From Udeniomyces pyricola (taxonomy: Eukaryota > Basidiomycota > Tremellomycetes > Cystofilobasidiales > Mrakiaceae), in assembly GCA_039545295.1 (NCBI GenBank), contig BCIK01000017.1:310001-374000 (forward strand): a stretch of DNA of 64,000 bases. Direction: 5' to 3'. The number at the start of each line of letters is the position of its first letter. The first letter of the stretch is position 1. The notes beneath the pieces were generated by a model, which was not told where the DNA came from, did no database searches, and saw nothing but the letters and a program-made list of their open reading frames with translations. This document shows, piece after piece, positions 12,145 to 26,202 of the stretch. The position numbers and the translations under genes are program-made.

Positions 12145-15100
12145 TCATCTCCTTGCTCTTCTTACCAATTCCTCCAACGAAACCGCCACGAACCCCCTCT
12201 CTCCACTCCCACCCCCGCCTCCTTCCGATGAAGGTACATACACCGCATCTTCCGCCACATAACAAACGACCCCACCCGATTGTCTCCCATCGGTCGAGAC
12301 CCGAAAGAGGAGATGACCCGTTTGAACATCCGATCGACCCGTCGGAAGCCAGATCAAATCCCGTTCGGTCACGTACGCTTCCGCAAGGGAACGGAACGTA
12401 ATCTCGTTCGAAGCAGAAGAAGACTTGTTCTTGGGTTGGGTCGTCGTCGTCGTCGTCGACGAAGAAGAAGACAAAGAAGAAAGGGTCGATTTTGAAGCGT
12501 GCTTCTTGCTCGTCGTAGAAGAAGAAGAGGGAGGGATGATTTCGGGTCGACGAAGTTTGAGAGGCGCTTCTGAACCGAGCGCCATCGCTTGGTTCATCAA
12601 GTCAAGACCGCGTTTGAAACCGTGCGAGACCCCGGGAAGAGTCGAGAGGGAAGGTTCGGCAAAGACGCTCTTCCAGTAGGTGTACCTGTGAGAAAGAAGA
12701 AGAGGAAGGAAAGGACGACGGGGCGGGATTGCGAGAAAGATAAGATGAGAAGGAAAAAAAGAGGAAGAAAGAAAAGGAGGAAACAAGAAAAGAAAAAAAA
12801 AAAAAAAACCGAGCAAGGTCGAGGTGAGCAAAAATAAATCATTCTTCTCCAATTTTTTTCCCCACCCAAATCCCAAAGCCATGCATCTTTCAAAAACGTA
12901 CCATTGGGTGACCTCATCGAAATTCGGGTTCGTCGCCGTCAACCATCGGAACAACACATCCAACCACTTTGGAAAGAACTCCGTCTCCAACAACTGCGAA
13001 AACATCGTCGGCTTGAGCAACCCGGCTCGACCCCAAGGAAGGACGTATTCAAGCGGAAGCATGTCTTGACCCGAAGGTTGGACTTGGAACCGTTCGCGAA
13101 GAAGCGAACCGAGTTTCGGAAGGATGGATTTGAGGATGAGGGAGTCCCATTCGTTCGAGCCGAAGATCTAGAAGGAACAAGGGGAGACGGGAAGGGGACA
13201 AGGGGATAAAGAGAATTAAGTGTCAGCGATTCCGTCTTCTTAATGTAAAAAAAAAGAGCGTCTCAAGTGTACGAGATAGATCTAGAGTGAAAGCCGGTCT
13301 CAAGGGAAAGAAAAGGCGGACCAGAGGCTGCGAAGAAACCAAAGTAGGAACACCTGGACCAGACAAACCCTGCCCTTTTCCCACAGACCTCCTTTCCTTT
13401 CTATCTCTCTCTTTCCCTCTATCGGAGAAAGGAACAAGCAAACACAAACTCAGAAGGAAACCAACTCACGTCTTTCCAGTTCCTCAATTCCTCCGGTACT
13501 TTCTCCTCGACTTTCCATCCTTTCATCATGCCTCTGATTCGCCTCTTTGCATCCTCCATGACGGCCTCCATGCGATCGCCCAAGAACGGCAACCAAGGGA
13601 ACACCATGCCTTGCAACGAGACGCCATGTTTCCTCGGCTTCCACTCGGAGATGGCTTTGTTGACCTTGGGCAAGATGAGCTGGTCAAGGATGTTGTCGTA
13701 AAGGAACGGAGGAAGAAGGTTTTTCCAGGTGTCGACGAGTTGTACGGCGGGCTGGGGCTCTTCAGGCGTCCAGTCGTTGCTGAAAACGGAAGGAATATGA
13801 GACGGGGGGAAGAGGATAAGCAGAGATCAGATGTGTGAAGTATCGAGATGACGATGACGAGAGGAAGAAGACGGAAGAAAAGGGCGATCATAGACTCACT
13901 TGATAGCAGATCGAACTTTGGGCAACCACACATTCCACATGAGACTCTCATACGGCGTCATAGGTTGCTCGCTTTGATTTGGGTAGGCAAGAAAGAAAGA
14001 AGGAAAAAGGTAAAGTGGACCAAAAGGCGAAAGAAGATGAGAGGTTCATCAGCGAAACCACTCAAAGAAACCTCAAATCATGAACCCAACAGATCAACCG
14101 AAACCGTCACTCACGCCTTGACCGAAGCTCGATGTCGACTTCCCCCTCCGTACAGCTCAAGGGCGTCGTCGACTTTCTTGGGTTCGACGAAGCGGAACGC
14201 CTTTTTCCGCTTCCATTGCTCGAGCGAGGCAAAGAGGTCCGTCGAGGGAACCAAGGGTTGCCAAACGGCGACGAGTCGACGAACCTATGTGCAGAACGAA
14301 GGCAAAACAGACCCGAGATCCACGTAAAACAGAGGGGGGGAGGGGAATTGAGTATCAAGAATCTTTCAAGACGAATGTCAAACCCAGTCCTTTTCTTCAT
14401 TTTTTTGCTTACCACGGGAGCCATAGCCCCGACGACAATCTCATCGAGGTCCATCGAGACGTATTCATCCTTGAAATCGTAAAGGAGTCGATCGAACGGT
14501 TCGGTGAACGCCTCGAGCGAGGGCTCGTAGGAGCTCGCGAGGGTTTTGGAGATGGAACTGATGTCATCGACGAGGGTGTGGATTTGTTGCAGGCGTAAGA
14601 TTTCTATTGAGAGGGACCGAGAAAGAGCCATGCAAGGGATAAGAGTGCCACATTACAAAGAACGCGAGACGGGTGACAAGGTATGACGACATCTCAGCAC
14701 TATGAACGAGGGATAGTCGAGAGGAGCCTTGACAGCAGTCAACAGACACCCTTCCAACCCGAGTCTTCCGACAGACTCACGTTTGGCTTCTTCTGCCACT
14801 CGACGACGAAGGTTCTCGTCTTCCCGATCGAGCCATCGTTTCTTTTCCGCGACGGAGACCCCTTCTCGAGCGAGAGCGTCGAGCGCGACCTTGGTCGACT
14901 CGCAGATGTAGCGGAGGTTGTGGCGTAGCTCGGGGAGCTTGGCATTTTCTGCCGATGGAATGCCAGTCGAGAGAGAGAGGGCCGAGATGGAGGAAACCTC
15001 GACCGGCTAAGAAAGCAGAGAGAAGTGGAAAGGCACGAAAAAGAAAGGAGGGAAGGTGTGATTGGGCAATCAGTCCCGTCGTTACGTTGACTTCGACCAA

Positions 15101-16794
15101 ACGAAAAGAGAAAAGCGGGAACGATGCTCCTTACCGTAGCTCCAGTCGCGTCAATGATCATGCCTACTCCACCGGCGTGTCCCATCTCACCCGCTTCCGC
15201 CACCAGTTCCTCATACGTCTTATGGACAGGTTTGGTGTTGACCTTCTTGGCTTTTCTCCAGCTCTCCTGCTTCTCCTTCTTCTCGCCTTCCATCTCATCC
15301 CCAAACGTTCCCTTTCTCAAAGCCCCGCTCTTCTTGCCCTTGCCCTTCTTGGTCACCTCTTCCTCAGCGGGGATGATACCCTTTCGAATGGCTTCTTTGC
15401 GACTCGCTTCGCTACGCTCCTTGAACCCTCCGGCACCGAGACCCATTCCCTGTCCACGTTGGACGACCTGAATGGGGATGACCAAACCGTCGCCCGAAGC
15501 TCCCAATCCTGTTCCTGCTTGCCAACCCTGCTTGGCGAGCATTCTCGCTCCGAATGAGCCCTCCATCTTCTTGAAGGCTTGACGATCCGCGGCGGTGAGG
15601 TCGACTTGGGCAGGGGACGGGACGCGTTGGGGGGAAGGTGGACGTCTGAACCGAGAGGCCGTTTGAGGTTTAGGACGAGCACCGAAAGAGGTAGGAACAG
15701 AAGCTAGCACGTCGGGCGGTGGTATGGCATTAGACGATGAAGAGGAAGATGAGGAGGAGGCGTTGAAGCCGATGCCGGTCGTTCGAGAAGCGAATGAGGA
15801 GGAACCCAAGCCTCCACCTGGTGGACGAGACGACGGGATCACGTTGCTGACTCCATCACCTTGACTAAAACCGTTGATTGATTGTGCCATACGAGAAGAG
15901 GACCCAATCCCACCTGCACTCCTACCCATGCCTCCTCCGAGACCTCGCATCGGAGCGACACCCTCGTCTTCACTATCCTCCTCGTCTCGAACCCTAGGCG
16001 AGGCAGGAGCAGTGACATCCTCGACTTCATCCTCATCATCTGAGACTCCCGAGGAATCGTCTTCGTCCATCAGATCATCCTCATCAAGGTCGTTGGCGCC
16101 AGAGGTCGTCGTCGCGTCTGGTATCGATTCAACGTCTTTGGCAGAGAGGTGAGCGTCGGCAGCCGCAGAGGAAGCAGTGAACGTGGGGGCCCTGTCAGAA
16201 AAAGATCGCGGTGGTGGATGCGTCAGTAAGGGTAATTGAGCTGCTGAAGTACGAGCTAGAACGAGGTGTGAGGATTGAAAGTGTTCTGGAAAGGGAATAG
16301 AAGGGAGCCAGCTAGCCAGCCAGCCAGACAGACAGACGTGTAGTCTGTCGGCTTTGATCGCGTCCCGCCAAGGTACTCTCGAGGAGGCACTTGAGCAGAG
16401 TAAGAGGTACTGATAAGAGTGTCACCGAGCTCGATATTCTGCATCGTTACACGCTGTTATACAGAGGACGGACAACTCACTTGGTCCAATCGGCCCTCTT
16501 GCCGCCCGCCTTGCCGCCTCCACCCCCTCTTGCCTTGCCCCCAAATCCAGTGTCCTCATCGACCTGGTCCTCTGCAAAGATACCATAGAGTGCTTCTTCC
16601 TTGGCATCACGACCATCTCCTCGCTTGCGCTTGCGAGAGTAAGGATCGTCGAACATGGCCCGTTCCTCCCGGGCGTCGGCGTCGTCGTCTCCTGGGAGGA
16701 AAGAGGAATCAAAGTCGTCGTCCCCCCCTCCGCCGGAAGAATCGGAGGAATCCCCGTCGGATAGGAAGCCCTTGTTGGCTTTACGACGGGCCAT
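12145..16794 (-). CDS. TFIP11: TFIP11/Ntr1 (Spp382)-type G-patch splicing factor
   Basis: Nine exons join in frame to 1025 residues: 16794-16481, 16191-15135, 14937-14781, 14603-14413, 14284-14115, 13971-13900, 13779-13470, 13167-12902 and 12685-12145. Domains in order: an acidic N-terminus with the TIP_N-like motif FDDPYSRKRKRGD and EALYGIFAEDQ; a G-patch at about 310-365 (GSFGARMLAKQGWQAGTGLG); and a GCFC-type helical domain (LPELRHNLRYICES, EPFDRLLYDFKDEYVSMDL, PYESLMWNVWLPKVR). The C-terminus has the family ending FRSLAEAYVTERDLIWLPTG. In yeast and humans this protein binds the DEAH helicase Prp43/DHX15 through the G-patch and drives spliceosome and intron-lariat disassembly in the nucleus. 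A run of nine serines precedes the G-patch. The third exon only reads correctly with an AAG acceptor at 14938-14940. The identity is very sure. Confidence 0.92.
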
Positions 16795-17569
16795 GGTGAT
16801 AGTGATGGGGATGGGGAAAAAGAAGGAGGGCTCAGAAGAGGGGTGTTTGAATAGGAGAAGGGTGGGGAGTCAGAGACAGGTGGTGGATGCTAAGATGAAG
16901 ATGAAAGGAACGGTGGATTCATGATGACATAAATGGATGATGATTGATCGATTTCTTGCGCTGCTTTCTTGTTTTGTTCGATCGGAATGGCTATATATGT
17001 TGTTGGTCTTGGTGGACTGGATTTGAACATGACGGGGACGGTCGGTTGACTTTGCTTAGTTATCAGAGTGCCAATCTATATGTGTATGTTGACGACTGAC
17101 ATGCGGAGAAGCATGTGATGACGATCAGATGGGCAGCATTCATGCGCGTTCGGATCATGGTAGCCTCGATACCAAACCTGTTGATACAGCGATGATGACT
17201 AGGTGTACATATATATATATATATATATATACTTTTGAGTGCTACCGCATGCATACATATAAACTCACACTCGCAAAACCAGTCCAAGTATCGCATGGTG
17301 GATGAGAGTAGCTGAGTGTGTGTATATATGTATATATAAGCAGCGCAGACTGCTGCGATGTATATAACTCATGAGTCGAACGGGATATTGCATGATGATG
17401 ACTGCATACATCGCGCAGAGTCAAAGACCAAGCTACGACTCCAGCTGGCTCGGACCATCGACGTTCTCTTCTTGCCCCTTGTTTCGACTCCTTCCCCCAC
17501 CATCATCCCCAACTCCCGCCATCAACCCATGCGGTCCCCGTTCTGAGCCTGTCCACCCACCACAGTAGC
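16795..17569. promoter_or_regulatory. Divergent promoter region between TFIP11 and UFD4
   Basis: A 775-bp region between two divergent starts. It is AT-rich in the middle, with a (TA) run at 17209-17231 and TATATA stretches near 17320-17340, then a CT-rich leader just before the UFD4 ATG. No open frame of coding character is seen. Confidence 0.5.
17209..17231. repeat. (TA)n microsatellite
   Basis: An uninterrupted alternating AT run of 23 bases in the TFIP11/UFD4 divergent promoter. Confidence 0.9.
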
Positions 17570-20500
17570 ATGTCCCAGCAAGCGAACCCATCCGATCCCC
17601 TCCATTCAATCACCACGCCCAACGCCACCGACTCAACCACCCGCACGACCCGTTCCCAGACCCGCCGGGCCTCCCTGCCCAACCGCTCGCTCGCTTCCGA
17701 CCCGACCACCGCCCTTGCCTCGACTTCGTCCAAGAAGCGTACCCGAGATTCAGTCCAAGACGACCCGGCCCCATCGAACGCGTCATCCAAAGCCAAAGGC
17801 AAGAACACGTCTGTTGCTTCTGCCGGACCTTCCGCTTCCAAACGGTGCGTCTCTGTCTCTCCCTGCTCCACGTCGTCTCTGTCTCTCAGCCGTCGACGCC
17901 CATTGCTGTCACTGTCTGGTCGCCGTCCTGTGGTCCGGCTTCCTGCTTGACAGGCATGAGGCGTCGGGATAGAAGAGGGTTGTGTAGAACTGTGGAATGG
18001 GTTGTTGCTCGTCGTTTCGTTTGGTGGACTGGCTGGGGGAATGCGTTGCTCTGGATGATTGACTGCCCTGTTGGCTGTGTGTGTGTGGTGCGGTGTGTGT
18101 GTGTGTGTGACGTCCCACTCTCGATGATGCTAATACTGATGATGATGATGATGATGATAATCCTCCAGACCTCGACGATCCCTTCCCATCGCATCCCCCG
18201 CCACCACCTCTACCATCTCCACCCACGCCGCCTCGACTGATCGCAAAGGCAAGAAACGAGCCCTTCCTTCCCCCTCCCCTCCCCCAAGACCCCCCTCCTT
18301 CCTCTCAGACGACGAAGCCCTCTCCTCGCCCCCTCCACTTCCATCTTCCACTCCTCCCGCCAAGAAGCAGACCCGTGCCTCTTCCCACCGCTCCTTAGCC
18401 AACGCCTCCACCCCTTCATCCTCTGCAGCCCCTCTGGCCTCTCGCCCCAATAACCCATCAGCCAAAGTCAAAGCCAAACCCTCCCACCTTACCACCATGG
18501 CCCGTAAAGCAAAGTAAGTCCTTTCGGCTATAGACGAAGGACTACCGCCTTCATTCACCTCTCACACCTTGTTCCTTGTTCCTCGAATGGTCATCTCCAT
18601 CGCATATCGTACTACTCCACTCTTGCTCACACACACATCCTTATGACCACAACTTGTAGGACCACTGCTGCCAAGTCGACCAAAGGAGAACGTGCCCAGA
18701 AAGGATCGGCTGGAGCTGCCTCGTCAAGTGGGTATCGGATCTTGCTTTCACGCGTCTCCCGGGTCCATCTCCTGGGAATCATGGTTGTGCTCATCTATCG
18801 ACTGACCCATATCATCATTGCCTCTTGTTCACTCTTCTCTAGGCTCCTCGCGAAAGCAACAGTACTATAGTGACGACGATGATGCCATGCACCAAGACCA
18901 ACACGGTCTCGAGTCCGATCCCGACGAAGTCCTGACCAAAGCCCAAGCAAAGAAGGCTGCCGACCGAAAAACCCCCTCTGAGCCCCATCCCCACGACGAT
19001 GACGAGGATGACGAGGATGATGAGCACTACACCACTGATGAAGAGGTTTCGACCACCAAGACCGGAGGAGCCTCGTCTGCCGGTGCCACGTCCGAGAGTG
19101 CAAGGGAAGCTGCCCGACGGGAGTCTGAGTCGGCAGCAGCGATGCTCTTTGGGGAAGAATACGGTTCTCTGGGAGGTTATATGTTTGGCCTCTCGGGCCG
19201 GCTCAAGTCCATCCTCTCATCAATGAAGTCCAAGAACAAGACGATCCAACTGTCGGCCCTTCAAGAGGCGAGCGAATTACTCTCTGTCTCGACCGAGGAT
19301 ACCCTTGCTGGATACTTCCAGGTCGACGCTTATGTCAAGGAGTTTGTTCGCATCATGGACGGCAAGCCGCCCCCGCCGAGTCCGGGGCTTGACAAGCCAA
19401 AGCCTGCCTCGTCCAACACCAACGGTCGAGGCATGGGCTCGGTCGAAAGTGAAGATGACAGCGGAGGGGACCATGAGGATGAGGATGAGGATGAAGAGGA
19501 CGAGGATAGGAATGATGACGACGACATGCATGGTCACGATGATGATGACGAAGAGGATGAGGATGCTGCCCTTGCCCGAGCTCTTGCCATGTCAGCCCAG
19601 GACGCCTTCCCATCAGGGGGTGGAGGCATGGTTGAGATGGGCGCCGATCCGTCGGCGGACGACCTCGAGGCTCAGCTGCTCGCATGCCGATGCTTGGCCA
19701 ACTTGATGGAAGCCCTCCCCGGATCGGCCCATACCGTCGTTCATCATGGAGGTGTCTCTGTCCTTTGCTCCAAGCTTCTCGAGATTCAGTACATTGACTT
19801 AGCCGAGCAGGCCATCAGCGTGAGCTTGGATTTCAATTTTTTTGCATGGCTATTTGCATAGATCCATTCTGATTCGCCTACTCGTGCGTGAACTCGTTGT
19901 TGTGTCACTTTTGTGCTTCGAATTTTGAATAGACACTCGAAAAAGTTTCTCAAGAGTACCCCTCGGCCATCGTCCGTGAGGGTGGGCTTGGCGCGCTTCT
20001 TAACTTCCTCGATTTTTTCAACACCCACGTCCAACGAACCGCTGTCACTGCCGCCGCCAACTGCTGTCGCTCGGTTGCTCAGGACCAATTCAACATGATC
20101 CGTGACGCTTTTCCCATGCTTCGTAATGTCCTCGCCTATCCCGACCAACGGCTCGTAGAACAGGCGTCGCTTGCTGTCCTACGTTCGATCGAGAGCTTCC
20201 GTCACCGTGCCGAATCGCTTGAGACTTTGCTCGACGTGGAGCTTGTCCGGGCCCTCACACATCTCCTGCTTCCTACCAACGGCTCGCCAGCACTCTCGAC
20301 GGGCACGTACACTCACCTCCTCAAGGCGCTTACCACTGCTGCCAAGGTTTCGCCCAAGGTCACGCTTGCTTTCCTCGAGGCGGGCATGGTTGACACTCTC
20401 TATCAGATCCTCACGGGCGTCGCGCCGGGTTCGAACGAATCCGGCGAGCAGGGCAACAGCGATGCCGGTCAAGGTCTCGGCGGTGGCCTCGCTGACATGG

Positions 20501-23500
20501 TCGTCCTTCAAAATCTCGCTCACCGGCCCAAGGAGCAGGTCGAAGAAGCCCTGGCGTTGATTAGCGAGCTCATGCCTCCGTTGACTCGAGGTGAGTCTCT
20601 CCGCCCGCCGGCTTTTGCCTTTTGAATAGACTCGCCTGTTGCGTCCTTACGTTACCTTCGGGTTTGACTCTTTGCCTTCCGGCCCCTTCTCTTGCCACCC
20701 CCCTCCCCCCCTCTCCATGACCACTTCCCCCTCCTTTCTCCATTTTTCACTCTCGTGCGTTTCTGCCTCTTAGAGGGCGTTTTCGATACCAAAGCCTACA
20801 CCGAAAAGGCTCTTTCCCGCCTCATTCGCGCCAAAGCTAAGGCGAACCGGGCTTCGTCTCGTCAGCCCTCGGCAGCCAACTCAACCGCTCCCTCAGCCGA
20901 TGGCACGCCCAAACTTTCTACCAACGAACTCCCGGGCGACCCCTCTGGATCCGCTCCCGCTATGTCGTCTTCGTCCGGTCAGGGCGAGTCTCCTCTTGCA
21001 GCGACTGCTGTATCATCCGAAGACCCAGCAACCACGGCTGTCAAGGCGCGTGTCAAAGAGGCTGATCTTGCCGTCGAGACCCGAATCTCTCTCCTCAAGA
21101 GCAAGCTTGCTGTGACCAACCGCTTCCTCAGGCTCATGGTTCCTGTTCTCGTCGATGTCTACGCGGCGAGCGTTGCATCGCGTGTGAGGACCAAGGTACT
21201 GACCGCGTTGCTCAAGACCATTAGCTTCCTCGAGACGGAGGAGCTCATGACGGTGCTCAAGGTATGTACCTGCTTTGCGTGCATGTCTGAGATTGGGACT
21301 TAAATCTGGGTCAACGCTTTCTAACGCTTACGTGATATGCTTCTTTCCATGCTTTGGTCTGGCCTAGACCGTTCCGCTCGCAAGCTTCCTCGGTTCCATC
21401 ATGTCATCCCGCGACAGTTCCGTTCTCGTCCTCGGGGCTCTGCAACTCATTGAGCTCTTGCTCATCAAGTTGCCTAAGGTCTACCGCACCTCGTTCCGTC
21501 GAGAAGGCGTCATGTTTGAGATTGATCTTCTCGCCGACCGGGAGCTTTCTACTGCCGCCAAGAAGGTTTCTGATGCCACCAAGGAGGAGGGCAAGGCATC
21601 GGAGACCCCAACTGCTGAAAAGCCCGCTACCGAGTCGACAGGTCCCACCTCGTCCGTCACGTCTTTGAGCGCTGGCCCCATCATCGCTCGTCGGACTAGC
21701 TCGCAATCAAGTGTTGTCGGCTCTTTCCCCGCTCCCAAGAAGCCCTCAGTCCCGCTCGATCCTCAAGATGCCAACATCCTCCGAGCGCGAGTCATTCGTG
21801 TCAAGACTGCAGAAGATGCAAGCGATGCTGACTCAGAAGACGACGCTGCCAAGGCTCTCAAGGAGATGAAGACTTTGGTCGCCCGGCTCAACGAGCAGGA
21901 AGCCCCTCTCGAAACTTTGCGCGAAGTCGTCTCGGATCTCGCCAAGCTGTTTGGATCGGCCGGCAATGCTATCTCGAGCTTCGAGCTGCTTCAGAGTGGC
22001 CTCGTAGACGGTTTGCTCGAGTGCGCAATCATTGATGGCAAAAGTACGTTGCAATATGTTTGTCGTGATGCTTGCTTGTCCTTCATTCGCTCCAAACTGT
22101 GAAACTGACCGGATGCGTTGTGGCTGCACTGCAGCGACATCGGCTGCCCGCCGACGGCTCTTGTTCGAGGTTCTCTCCCAAGAAGACGCTTCCACATCGA
22201 CTTCCCCGCTCGCTACACTTGTCAAGAGGCTTCAAGAAAGTCTGAGCCGCATGGAGTCGTTCGATGTTGTGACCGCTAGCCAGAGCACGGGCACAGGCAT
22301 GGATGGTGAGCTTCGCCTCGTTGCTTCATCGCTATCAAGGCTGTGTATGCTTGTTTGAGTCAACGTGGACGACTCATTGACTGTCTGCTTACCTGCTTTT
22401 ACGTTCAGACCCGAGACGCAACTCTGCCTCCCTTCTCGCGCGTCAGATCCGGCTCAAGCTAATTGCCGAGGAAGGGTCCGATATCCCCAAGTCATCGTCC
22501 GCCATGGTCGTCTCTATCCAGGCGATTGCAACCTTCCAATCCCTCAACGACTATCTTCGTCCCCGTATCGCTGCTCCACCCTCTCTCAACAGCGCTGCCG
22601 GTCGCCTCTCCGCCATGTACGCTGGTCTCATGAGCGCGGCCGGAGCCGGTGCCGGTCCGTCTGGTTCTCGTTCCATGGGCGGTGCAGGTCAATCATCAGC
22701 AAGTCTTCTCTCAAGTCTTCTGAATTCGGCTGCCGCCGCCGCGTCGGGTGAGGACGCTAAGCCCAAGGACAAGTCTGCCTCGGCAGGGGACGCCGCGGCT
22801 CAATCTTCGACTGATGCGGGTCCAAGCACCTCGGCCTCAACTTCTGAGACTAAGCCTGCCAACGGTCGACGACGTAGTGCCAGGCTCAGTGGTAAGGGCC
22901 CTAAGGAGGAGACCAAAGAGGAAACCAAGAAGGGTGCCGAACCGCAAGATGACGCTGCCAAGGCGTCGACCTCCGCTTCCACTTCAGGCTCTGGTCTGCA
23001 CCTGGATGGCCATGCGGCTCTTAGCGCGGCCCTTGCGGGTATGGATGGCATCGAACTCCCGCCAGGAATGACTGAGAGCGACATGTTGGACGGTGAGATG
23101 GACTTTGACGATGAGTTCGACGATGGCATGTACTCGGACGAATATGACGATGACGTGAGTTGGCCTTTACTTTATGGTTTCCACCCGTCTTTGGTCCGTT
23201 ATTCTGTTTCTTTTCGCTTACTCCGTTCCGCTCGTGACATTAGATGTTTGACCCGGAGATGGACGACCTGCCTCCACGCCCGACTCAAGAGACTGTTGAT
23301 CTCGCTGTTGCCTCTGGTGCGTATGCTGGTCGAATTAATCGCCTTTGAGAAACGGGATAAAGGTAAACTTACCGATGCCTTGTCAACTTTGTCTTTTCTT
23401 TTCCTCCCCTGTATTCTTGCCTCCTCAGATGGATCCAAGGTCGAGGCTCAGACGCCCGATGGTACTCGCATCGCCACTCCTGTCCAACCTCCGCTTCCGA

Positions 23501-26202
23501 CATCAGCTGCCGATTCGGCCTCAACGACTGCTCTCGCCTCGGTTGCTTCGACATCTGCACCCTCGCCCCGACCAGCGGCTCCCTCGCCGGGTGGATCGTA
23601 CGCATCCGCTCTCAAGAACAAGCCGACCGATTGGCACCTCGAGTTCTCCCTCTTTGGACAAGACGTCCCGCTCGACAACACGATTTACGGCGCGATTCAT
23701 CAGGCTGAAGCTCGGCAGGGCGTCCAAAATGGGCTCGCCAGAGGCGTCTGGTCGGGTGTTTACACGATTCAATTCAAAAAGGTTGTCGGTCCTGGCCCAG
23801 CGGCAAGTAAGGAGGCTTCGCCCGAGCCTTCGACGAGGGAGCCCTCTTCTGCGACCGCATTGCCTGACTCGGTCTCGCCCGACGCACCCCAAGCCAAGAT
23901 TCTCCGCCTCCTTCGAGTTCTTCATGCTCTCAATACCGAGGTTGGCGAACTCTCGACGGTCTCATCCAAGCTTTCCGAGTCAGCCTTTGTAAACAACAAG
24001 CTTACCGCGAAGCTCGGTCGACAGCTCGAGGAGCCCATGATACTCGCTAGGTAAGCTTGTCTGCCAGTCCTAACCCGTGTATGCTCAGTTGATCGATCAT
24101 CACGCTGACTGTCGTCTTGCCTTTGCTTCCTCCTTCTGGCGCCCACAGTAACTGTTTGCCCGATTGGGCTCAAGACCTTCCTCGTTTCTTCCCTTTCCTC
24201 TTCCCCTTTGAGACGCGTTTTTCGTTCCTGGAGTCGACATCTTTTGGATACGCTCGACTCATCACCAAGTGGCAAGCCCAGCAAGCCCGCTCGTCTGACG
24301 CTAACGCCCGTCGACCCGACGATCTATCGTTCCTCGCCCGCCTTCAGCGCCAGAAAGTTCGCATCTCGCGCAAGCACCTGCTCGAATCGGCCGTTAAGGT
24401 CTTTGAGCTCTACGGTTCAAGCCAAAGTATCCTCGAGGTCGAATACTTTGATGAAGTTGGAACTGGTCTCGGACCGACTCTAGAGTTCTATTCGCTCGCA
24501 TCGAAGGCGTTTGGTCGACGGGATCTGAAGATTTGGCGAGACGCCGACTCCAGCCTGCCGGGCGAGTATGTCCATCGCCCGCAGGGTCTGTATCCTTGCC
24601 CAATCGAAAAGGACGAGACGACTGCTATTGGAGCGTGAGTCATGCGACGTCTCTTCCTCTGCCCAGCTCGCCCTCTGACTTGCTTCTTTGTGCTGACTCT
24701 GGTTTCTTACTCTATCCATCTTTTTGGTCACTGTTTTTCTTCGTTTTTCTTCCTCTCTTTGCTTCTCGTCGCTCGCTCTTGTTCAGTTCTCAGACGAAGG
24801 TCTTCCAAGTCTTGGGCCAATTCGTTGCTAAGGCGCTCATGGACTCGAGAATCATCGACATGACCTTCAACCCGGTCTTCATGAAGCGCGTCTTGCATCA
24901 GAACGTGCCGCTCACGCTTGATTCCCTCAAGGTAAGCATGCTCATCCCCATTTGCGACGATACATCGTTCTATTCGTCCGCTCTCGGGTTGTCTCAATTT
25001 CGTTTTGTGGCTGACTTGGCTTCTGCTTTCGCTTGTTCGTGCAGGCTGTCGACTCTCGCCTCGCGGCATCACTACAGAAAGTAGTCGAATTCGCCGAGGC
25101 CAAGGAGTCAATGCAGTTCGAGGCTGGTTTGGTGAGATCATCTTGCTGTCGATTGCCAACCTTGATACTTGTCTAGCTAACACGTAGCGTATCTCTTTGC
25201 TGCAGACTGAGGAGCAACGGGCTGATAAGCTCGAGGATATCCAGCTCCACGATGTTCGCCTTCTCGACCTCTGTCTCGACTTCACCCTGCCTGGTTATGA
25301 CATTAAGCTTAAGGAAGGCGGCGCCGATCTGGTCGTCAGCATGGCCAATGTGGAGGAATACATCGAACTCGGTTCGTTTGCTGTCTTTTCGTCTTTTCTT
25401 TCTTATCTCTAGTTGATCGTGTAAATCATATGCTGGCTGACCCGGGGTCTTCCCTCTTTCCTTTCCTGTCATAATGTAGTCCTCGATTGGACTCTCATCA
25501 GGGGCACTACGATGCAAGTCGAGGCGTTCCGATCCGGCTTTTCGGCCATCTTCCCCATCCGAGATCTTCAAGCGTTCTCGCCCGATGAGGTAAGTTTGCC
25601 TACGAATTTGCTTGAAAGCGTACCCGTGGAGCCTCGAGCTGGCAGGCTGGTTGTTCATGTGTGTCTTTTGTTTGATTTGAATCCTTAACGATAGCTCGTC
25701 ATCCTGTTTGGCAATGCCGAGGAAGACTGGAGCGTCGAGAGTATGTTTTTTTTTTTTTTTCTATTCTTCGAATGGTTTATCCAAAAATTAGCGAAGCAAA
25801 CTCTGACGCGAGTGATTATCAACGCCTCCCTCTCCCACATTTTCTCAACTCTTAGCGCTCAACGAGGTCCTCAAAGCCGATCACGGCTACAACATCGAAT
25901 CGCGTGCGATTGGCAACCTCATCGACGTCATGGCGACATATGAACCGGCTTCCCGAAGGGATTTCCTCCAGTTCATCACGGGCGCGCCCAAGCTTCCCAT
26001 CGGTGGCTTCCGAGGCCTCAACCCATCTCTGACGGTCGTTCGAAAAGGTCATGAGCCGCCGTTCAAGGCGGACGATTACTTGCCGTCTGTCATGACGTGC
26101 GCGCATTACTTGAAGTTGCCCGATTACACGACGAGGGAGATCTTGGCGAGTAAGCTCTCGACGGCCATGAAGGAGGGAGGAGGAAGTTTCCACTTGTCGT
26201 GA
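17570..26202 (+). CDS. UFD4: HECT-type E3 ubiquitin ligase, Ufd4/TRIP12 family
   Basis: Eighteen exons join without a frame break to 2161 residues, and every junction checked keeps phase. The first 200 residues are basic, Ser/Pro-rich and probably disordered, then acidic. An armadillo-like helical region begins at EYGSLGGYMFGLSGRLKSIL and continues through CRCLANLMEALPGSAHTVV, LRNVLAYPDQRLVEQASLAV and LVRALTHLLLP, the signature of the Ufd4/TRIP12 group. Two strongly acidic Asp/Glu tracts interrupt it. The C-terminal HECT domain runs from about residue 1780 (RKHLLESAVKVFELYGSS, VEYFDEVGTGLGPTLEFYSL) to the end, with the catalytic cysteine in SVMTCAHYLKLPDY (codon 26098-26100, residue 2128). 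Yeast Ufd4 ubiquitinates ubiquitin-fusion and Arg/N-degron substrates. The active-site cysteine and the C-terminal hydrophobic end (SFHLS) are intact. Very sure. Confidence 0.95.
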
